A stretch of 51,257 bases of DNA from Candidatus Paceibacter sp. Lineage in GTDB: Bacteria > Patescibacteriota > Minisyncoccia > UBA6257 > JAGOQP01. The stretch covers positions 129,866-181,122 of the forward strand of contig DYGB01000001.1 of assembly GCA_020724905.1 (NCBI GenBank), in the 5' to 3' direction. Below the pieces are notes generated by a model. The model made no database searches. It was not told the DNA's origin and worked only from the letters and a program-made list of their open reading frames with translations. Both the position numbers and the translations under genes were made by a program. Numbering within the stretch: the stretch's first letter is position 1; the number at the start of each line of letters is the position of its first letter. Positions 45,617 to 51,257 of the stretch are shown here, piece after piece.

Positions 45617-47491
45617 ATGTCACTTGAAGATGTTGAGCGAATGCTCTATAGCAAAAGTAAAAAACAGAGAAAGACTTCCTCTCAAAGGGAAGAAAAGGAC
45701 GATGATACAAAGGATTCTTCTCCATGGGCCCAAGCAGAGCCAATCAAACGGCCATTTCTAAAAGCAGGGTCCTCACAGACAACAACAATAGAACATGTTG
45801 GAAAAAAGGCGCTCTTTATCCTTATCGCTATATTATGTATCGGTCTTGGGTTTGCAGGATACTATTTGTTCCAGTATTTCTCAGGATATGATATCAGCGT
45901 AACCCTTTCTGTCCCAAGAGAAGTAGAGGTTGGCGATCCGTTTCTTGCAACACTCCTTATTGATAACAAATCAGATAGAGACTTATTTGATGCACAGGCA
46001 TTTTTTACACTTCCTGGAGGAATTATTTCCATAGAGCATCCAAACAAGAAGGTTGTTACATTCCCAAAAGAGGATTTTCTCAAAGGTTCTCTTATTAAAA
46101 AAGAGATAGAACTTGTTGCTCAAGGAGAGCCATATAGCACCATAGAGCTTGGGGGAGGAATCTCATATCAATACGGTGAATCAGTGTTTTCAAACGCGTT
46201 TGAGCGTCGGGAAACAACATCTATTGCTCTTAAAGATAGTGTTATTGGACTTGATGTAACACTTCCAGAAAGTGTTATTGAAGGAGAAGAATTTGAAATC
46301 CATGCAGAATATTACAACAGGGGAAATGAACAGATTCCAAATATTGAGGTGGAATATGTATTACCTCGATCATTTACACTACAAGGATCAGATCCTGTAC
46401 TTACTAGTGGAACACAGTTTATTACTACCCTCAATGGGTCACAAGAAGAAGCAGCAGTTGCTTCTGGTTTTTTGAGTGAGGTTGGAGGAACAGATGTAGA
46501 GATAGGAATACGTGTGTGGAGACGAATGGGGGCTGCACGAGTTCTTGTGGCTCAGAAGAATCAATTTGTTACCATCGCACAATCTCCTCTACAGGTATTT
46601 ATTGAAGCTGAGCCCGATGAAACTGTTGCACTGTCCCCTGGGGCACGTATCAGATACAGTGCTATTGTGAGTAATACAAGCCGTGAGGATGTCTACGATG
46701 TTGTCCTTCAGGCAGTATTGCAGAGTGATGTATTTAACCTTGGGGCATATGATGGAGAAGGATATGTTGATGATGCTCAAAGAACAATCACCTGGAGAGG
46801 TTCTGATGTGTCATGGTTGAGACATCTTTCTCCAGGATCATCTCAGACACTAGCATTTGATCTTATTCTGCAGAATACATTTGAAGAGCAATACACAAAC
46901 AAAACAGCTGATGTAGAAGTAGTCGTCACATCTCCTACCGTTCCTTTTGGAGTAATAGGAAGACAGATAGAGGGACGTGATACAATTCAACACTCTATTG
47001 GAGGGGCACTTGCCCTAAAGGCAAATACCTATGCACTATCACCTCATACAGATATACAAAACAGTGGCCCTATCCCACCACAGGTAGGGAAAGAAACAAC
47101 ATACGTTGTTGTTCTTGAACCACATACACAAGGAACAGCATTTCAAGGAGTATCAGTTCAAGCAGATCTGTCTGCAGGAGTTGTGTGGACAGGAAAAGTT
47201 GTTGTGGAGGGAACCCAAAGAGCTCCTTCATATAATCCACAGACAAAGAGAATTACCTGGAGCAGTGAACGTCTTAGTATAGGAGAAACCCCAAGAATTA
47301 TGTTCCAAATAGCATTAACACCTTCACAATCAATGGCTGGAGGAGCAGTTGATCTTATTAAAAACATAGAAATACGAGGAATAGACTCATTTACACAACA
47401 AACAAAGCGAGAAACCCTAAAACCGATAACAACACGAACCATTAGTGATGCCGGAGAGTTTCAGCTTGATTATTACAAAGTATTACCGTAG
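45617..47491 (+). CDS. Membrane-anchored protein with repeated Ig-like/DUF11-type extracellular domains
   Basis: 624 aa; one TM (ALFILIAILCIGLGFAGYYLFQYF), repeats such as EVEVGDPFLATLLIDNKSDRDLFDA and VIEGEEFEIHAEYYNRGNEQIPNIEVEYVLP. Confidence 0.75.
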   Translation: MSLEDVERMLYSKSKKQRKTSSQREEKDDDTKDSSPWAQAEPIKRPFLKAGSSQTTTIEHVGKKALFILIAILCIGLGFAGYYLFQYFSGYDISVTLSVPREVEVGDPFLATLLIDNKSDRDLFDAQAFFTLPGGIISIEHPNKKVVTFPKEDFLKGSLIKKEIELVAQGEPYSTIELGGGISYQYGESVFSNAFERRETTSIALKDSVIGLDVTLPESVIEGEEFEIHAEYYNRGNEQIPNIEVEYVLPRSFTLQGSDPVLTSGTQFITTLNGSQEEAAVASGFLSEVGGTDVEIGIRVWRRMGAARVLVAQKNQFVTIAQSPLQVFIEAEPDETVALSPGARIRYSAIVSNTSREDVYDVVLQAVLQSDVFNLGAYDGEGYVDDAQRTITWRGSDVSWLRHLSPGSSQTLAFDLILQNTFEEQYTNKTADVEVVVTSPTVPFGVIGRQIEGRDTIQHSIGGALALKANTYALSPHTDIQNSGPIPPQVGKETTYVVVLEPHTQGTAFQGVSVQADLSAGVVWTGKVVVEGTQRAPSYNPQTKRITWSSERLSIGETPRIMFQIALTPSQSMAGGAVDLIKNIEIRGIDSFTQQTKRETLKPITTRTISDAGEFQLDYYKVLP

Positions 47492-47500
47492 CCTAATCAC

Positions 47501-48853
47501 ATGACTCTATTTGATGAAATTGTTTCATTAACGAAACGCCGAGGATTTATATTTCAAAACTCCGATATCTATGGAGGACTTGCGAATGGATGGGATTGGG
47601 GACCACTTGGAGTACTGCTTAAAAACAACATAAAACAACTATGGTGGAGAGAATTTGTGACCAAACGAGAAGATGTAGTTGGCCTAGACTCATCAATTAT
47701 TCTTCATCCACAGGTGTGGGAGGCAAGTGGACACACAAAAGAATTTTCAGATCCACTTATCGAGTGTAGAACATGTCATAAACGATTCCGTGCAGATGAT
47801 ATAGAAGGATTTATAGGTGATGAGGGGACATGGAATGAAGATGTAGTAAAAACATTTCAGTGTCCCTCATGTGGGACGAAAGGAAACATGACTTCTCCTG
47901 CATCCTTTAACCTCATGTTTAAGACATTTCTAGGGGCTTCAGAAGAATCAGCAAATGAAGCATTTCTTCGTCCAGAAACTGCACAAGGTATTTTTATTCA
48001 TTTTAAAAATATTGTTGATACACTTGCTCCAAAGCTTCCATTTGGTATTGCTCAAATAGGAAAGGCATTTCGAAATGAAATAACACCGGGGAACTTTATC
48101 TTTCGAACACGTGAATTTGAACAGATGGAGATAGAATATTTCATTCGTCCTGAAGAATGGGAGATGCATTTTAATCACTGGGAAGAAGAATTAAAACGAT
48201 GGATAGAGCTAGTAGGAATAGACATGGGAAAAGTTCATTTTGTTGAAGTTCCTGAGACTGAACGAGCTCACTATTCTAAAAAAACAATTGATGTAGAATT
48301 TGATTTCCCTTTTGGAAGAAAGGAGCTGTATGGGTTGGCATACAGAGGAGATTTTGACCTCTCAAATCATGAAAAAGGAAGTAAAAAGAGTTTGGGATAC
48401 TATGATGAAGCATCAAAGGAAACATTCCTTCCTCATGTAATTGAACCAAGTCTGGGGGTAGAAAGAACAATTCTTGCACTTCTTTTCTCTGCATATAAAA
48501 AGGATGTTGATGAAAAGGGAGAAGAGCGAGTATATCTTGACCTTCCTCCTGCAGTAGCTCCCTACAGAGTAGCGGTATTTCCACTGCTTTCTAATAAGCC
48601 AGAACTAATTGAGAAAGCAAAGGAAGTCTATGTGATGCTTCAGAACAAAAATATTCCAGCAATATTTGATAAAGGAGGAAATATTGGAAAACGATATCGA
48701 AGACAAGATGAAATTGGAACACCGCTCTGTGTTACCATAGATTTTGAATCACTTGAAGATAGCGCTGTCACTGTACGAGAGAGAAACACAATGAAGCAGG
48801 AGAGAATTGCGATACAAGATCTTGATTCTTACATTCGTACCACTACACAGTAA
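47501..48853 (+). CDS. glyS: Glycyl-tRNA synthetase (class II, alpha2 type)
   Basis: RGFIFQNSDIYGGLANGWDWGPLGVLLKNNIKQLWW, FLRPETAQGIFIHFKN, FRNEITPGNFIFRTREFEQMEIEYF. Confidence 0.96.
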   Translation: MTLFDEIVSLTKRRGFIFQNSDIYGGLANGWDWGPLGVLLKNNIKQLWWREFVTKREDVVGLDSSIILHPQVWEASGHTKEFSDPLIECRTCHKRFRADDIEGFIGDEGTWNEDVVKTFQCPSCGTKGNMTSPASFNLMFKTFLGASEESANEAFLRPETAQGIFIHFKNIVDTLAPKLPFGIAQIGKAFRNEITPGNFIFRTREFEQMEIEYFIRPEEWEMHFNHWEEELKRWIELVGIDMGKVHFVEVPETERAHYSKKTIDVEFDFPFGRKELYGLAYRGDFDLSNHEKGSKKSLGYYDEASKETFLPHVIEPSLGVERTILALLFSAYKKDVDEKGEERVYLDLPPAVAPYRVAVFPLLSNKPELIEKAKEVYVMLQNKNIPAIFDKGGNIGKRYRRQDEIGTPLCVTIDFESLEDSAVTVRERNTMKQERIAIQDLDSYIRTTTQ

Positions 48854-48865
48854 CTATATATACCT

Positions 48866-50134
48866 ATGAACATATCACAAAAGACATTCCCTAATGGCCT
48901 TTCGGTTATCGTGTCATCTATTAAAGACTCTCCTTCGGTCACTATGGGGGTATTTGTAAAAACAGGAAGTGCCTATGAAAAAAAGGAGCATAACGGAATA
49001 TCACATTTTCTTGAACACCTCTGTTTTAAAGGTACCTCTAAACGTCCTCGTCCTCGTGATATTACAGAAGAACTAGAAGGAATGGGGGCACAATACAATG
49101 CATTCACCTCTCGTGACATGACAGGATATTATGCAAAAGTTGCTCCTCGTTTCTTTTCAAAGGCATTTGATGTAATTGCAGATATCTATTTGAATAGTAC
49201 ATTTCCAGAACATGAATTTGAAAAGGAAAAGGGAGTTATTATTGAAGAGATGAGGATGTATGAAGATTTTCCTCGTTGGAAAGTAGGAGAACTTATGGAG
49301 CAACAGCTCTATGGAGATCAACCAGCAGGATGGACCATTATTGGTCCAGAAAAGACAGTGCAAGGCATCAGTAGAGACGATGTTGTTGCATACAAAGAGA
49401 AACACTATATTCCTCACAATACAGTTGTCGTTGTTGCAGGACCAGTTCGTGCTCAGGATGTATTCAAAGAAACTGAGCGATATTTTTCTCACATCAGTAC
49501 AAAGAAACGGACAGAACCAGCAAAGGTGAAAAAACATACTCCAAAGGGACATATGGAATATCGAAAGCTGGATCAGACACATTTCTCATTGGGATTTCAA
49601 ACGATTCCTCTCGCACATAAGGATAGGATCCCCTTGGTACTTCTTGCTAATATCCTTGGAGGAGGAATGGCATCTCGACTATTTCAAGTGGTACGAGAAG
49701 ATAAAGGTGCTGCGTATTATATTGCAGCAGGGAATGACTTCTTCACTACCCATGGGTATCTTAAAATCTTTGGAGGACTCAATCACAAGAAGTCCGATGA
49801 GGTCTATACCCTTATCGCACAAGAACTTAAAAAGATAAAAAAGGAGGGCGTCTCTTCTGAGGAATTGAAACGAGTACGTGACTATACCGCAGGTACATTC
49901 TTGCTTTCTGTTGAGTCTTCAAGTGATATTGCATTCTTTCTTGGTGAACAGGCATGTGCTCAAAAAGAAATACGAAAACCTCGTGACATTGTAAAAGAAA
50001 TATATACGTATCATGAGAAGGATATAATGCGCATTGCAAGAAAATATCTTAAAAAAGAAAAACTTGCTGTTGCTGCTATTGGTCCTCGAAAAGAAGCTGC
50101 GCAGAAAGTATTTAAAGCATTTAAGACTATCTAA
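48866..50134 (+). CDS. M16 family zinc metallopeptidase
   Basis: GISHFLEHLCFKGTSKR (HxxEH), ..ILGGGMASRLFQVVREDKGAAYYI. Confidence 0.95.
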   Translation: MNISQKTFPNGLSVIVSSIKDSPSVTMGVFVKTGSAYEKKEHNGISHFLEHLCFKGTSKRPRPRDITEELEGMGAQYNAFTSRDMTGYYAKVAPRFFSKAFDVIADIYLNSTFPEHEFEKEKGVIIEEMRMYEDFPRWKVGELMEQQLYGDQPAGWTIIGPEKTVQGISRDDVVAYKEKHYIPHNTVVVVAGPVRAQDVFKETERYFSHISTKKRTEPAKVKKHTPKGHMEYRKLDQTHFSLGFQTIPLAHKDRIPLVLLANILGGGMASRLFQVVREDKGAAYYIAAGNDFFTTHGYLKIFGGLNHKKSDEVYTLIAQELKKIKKEGVSSEELKRVRDYTAGTFLLSVESSSDIAFFLGEQACAQKEIRKPRDIVKEIYTYHEKDIMRIARKYLKKEKLAVAAIGPRKEAAQKVFKAFKTI

Positions 50135-50135
50135 T

Positions 50136-50912
50136 ATGGATATTATCGACGCACATACGCACGTTCAGTTTCCTCAGTTTGATGAAGATAGAGATGAGGT
50201 TATTGCTCGAGCAAAGGAGAAAGGAATTGGTATGGTTCAAGTGGGGACTGATCTAGTAATGTCTCAAAAAGCATGTGAGCTTGCTTCGCAACATGATGGT
50301 ATGTGGGCAACTGTCGGAATACATCCTCATGGAGCGGCGGACATGAATAAATTTCCCCTTGAGGAAATGAAGAATCTTCTTTCTCAAGATGTTGTGGTTG
50401 GTGTTGGGGAGTGTGGGTTTGATTTCTATAACATGTCTCAAGAAGAAAGACATAGCGCCAGAGAGACACAGCAACCACTATTCAAAGAGCAGATAGCTTT
50501 GAGTGTAGCGTTTAAAAAACCACTCGTAATTCATACGCGTGACGCATTTGAGGAAACACTCTCTGTATTAGAAGAACAGGCGCAAAAAAACTCTCTACGA
50601 GGTATTGCTCACTTCTTTACTGGAGGAAAAGAAGAAGCACAGCGATTTTTAGATCTTGGTTTTTATTTCACTTTTGGAGGCCTTATCACTCACAATAGAT
50701 CATTTGATGATGTTATTAGATTTATTCCAAAAGATAGAGTGCTTGTTGAAACAGATGCTCCTTATGTTGCTCCTGCAGGGCAGAGGGGAAAACGAAATGA
50801 ACCCTCATATATAACCGAAACTATTCAGGCCCTTGCAGATATATACGATGAATCATATGAGAAGGTAAAAGAGAGAGTAAGAGATAACACAAAAGCTATC
50901 TTTGGTATATAA
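50136..50912 (+). CDS. TatD family deoxyribonuclease
   Basis: Start at MDIIDAHTHVQFPQFDEDR (50136); VGVGECGFDFY, LVIHTRDAFEETL, VLVETDAPYVAP. Confidence 0.95.
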   Translation: MDIIDAHTHVQFPQFDEDRDEVIARAKEKGIGMVQVGTDLVMSQKACELASQHDGMWATVGIHPHGAADMNKFPLEEMKNLLSQDVVVGVGECGFDFYNMSQEERHSARETQQPLFKEQIALSVAFKKPLVIHTRDAFEETLSVLEEQAQKNSLRGIAHFFTGGKEEAQRFLDLGFYFTFGGLITHNRSFDDVIRFIPKDRVLVETDAPYVAPAGQRGKRNEPSYITETIQALADIYDESYEKVKERVRDNTKAIFGI

Positions 50913-50935
50913 AAGCCACCTAACGGTGGCTTTTT
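50911..50935 (+). terminator. Terminator after tatD
   Basis: AAAAGCCACC-TAAC-GGTGGCTTTTT. Confidence 0.88.
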
Positions 50936-50945
50936 GTTGTTTAAA

Positions 50946-51119
50946 TCAAGAAAGGGAGGGTATTTTTCCGACTGACCCAAGTAAGAAAATAAGATTACAA
51001 GGCCTGGATCGTAAAAAATCTTTTTGTATCTTGTTCTGTTGAATAATTAATTTTTCCTGTACATGTTGTGGTAAGTCATGTAAGGAAACGGGTATGGTGG
51101 CGCGGTTCTTCTTGCGCAT
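50946..51119 (-). CDS. Small hypothetical ORF with strong SD (57 aa)
   Basis: AGGAGGTTGT-ATG on minus strand; MRKKNRATIPVSLHDLPQHVQEKLIIQQNKIQKDFLRSRPCNLIFLLGSVGKIPSLS*. Not in ORF track. Confidence 0.5.
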   Translation of the reverse strand: MRKKNRATIPVSLHDLPQHVQEKLIIQQNKIQKDFLRSRPCNLIFLLGSVGKIPSLS

Positions 51120-51257
51120 ACAACCTCCTCTTTTATTTAGTAACAGTGTAACAACGTACTAAAAAAAGAATAACCCATAAAATTGAAAACGTCAATATTC
51201 TGTGGTAATGTGCACACACATATGGCGGTTTTTCATATAATGAGAGTATGAGTATTT

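Noticed and set aside
49157-49582. 141-aa Cys/Phe-rich minus-strand ORF
   Set aside because: Antisense to the M16 peptidase; composition typical of reverse-strand artefact.
50034-50135. Upstream start of the TatD ORF
   Set aside because: Overlaps the M16 peptidase C-terminus in another frame; the TatD motif begins at MDIIDAHTHVQF.
1-51257. CRISPR arrays, insertion sequences or prophage
   Set aside because: No regularly spaced repeats, transposase or phage structural genes were seen; the single Xer recombinase looks like a housekeeping gene.
1-51257. Alternative genetic code with TGA reassigned (as in Gracilibacteria/Absconditabacteria)
   Set aside because: TGA terminates recognisable proteins at expected lengths (e.g. 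RsmA, pilin paralogue 4).

Overview
This is a 51-kb stretch of a small, AT-rich bacterial chromosome. Gene content and protein sizes suggest Candidate Phyla Radiation / Patescibacteria (Parcubacteria-like), using a code in which TGA is a stop. The left part (1-11.2 kb, minus strand) is a type IV secretion (T4SS) locus: VirB4-like ATPase, a separate VirB4/TraC N-terminal-like protein, PrgI, a VirB6-like protein and large secreted proteins, apparently continuous with ksgA and uvrD. The centre holds the replication-start neighbourhood: polA, dnaN, dnaA, rpmH-rnpA-yidC-jag, PBP1A, ruvC, yebC. It includes a 0.7-kb non-coding region with two perfect parS-type palindromes (TGTTTCACGTGAAACA), DnaA boxes and a set of unexplained TTGCCGGA repeats. 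The right part carries DedA, FtsH, S1, GyrA, a solute-binding protein followed by five tandem VirB2/T4SS-pilin paralogues, SPFH, H+-pyrophosphatase, Xer recombinase, rpsO-NYN-pnp, recO, glyS, an M16 peptidase and tatD, plus tRNA-Val(UAC), tRNA-Ile(UAU) and tRNA-Leu(UAG). The most notable observations are (i) the parS + DnaA-box + TTGCCGGA-repeat region as a candidate origin/centromere, and (ii) TATACT/TACACT-like -10 boxes recurring 5-9 nt upstream of start codons, which implies widespread leaderless transcription, including inside the T4SS locus. All calls were made by eye from sequence and the ORF track; no searches were run.
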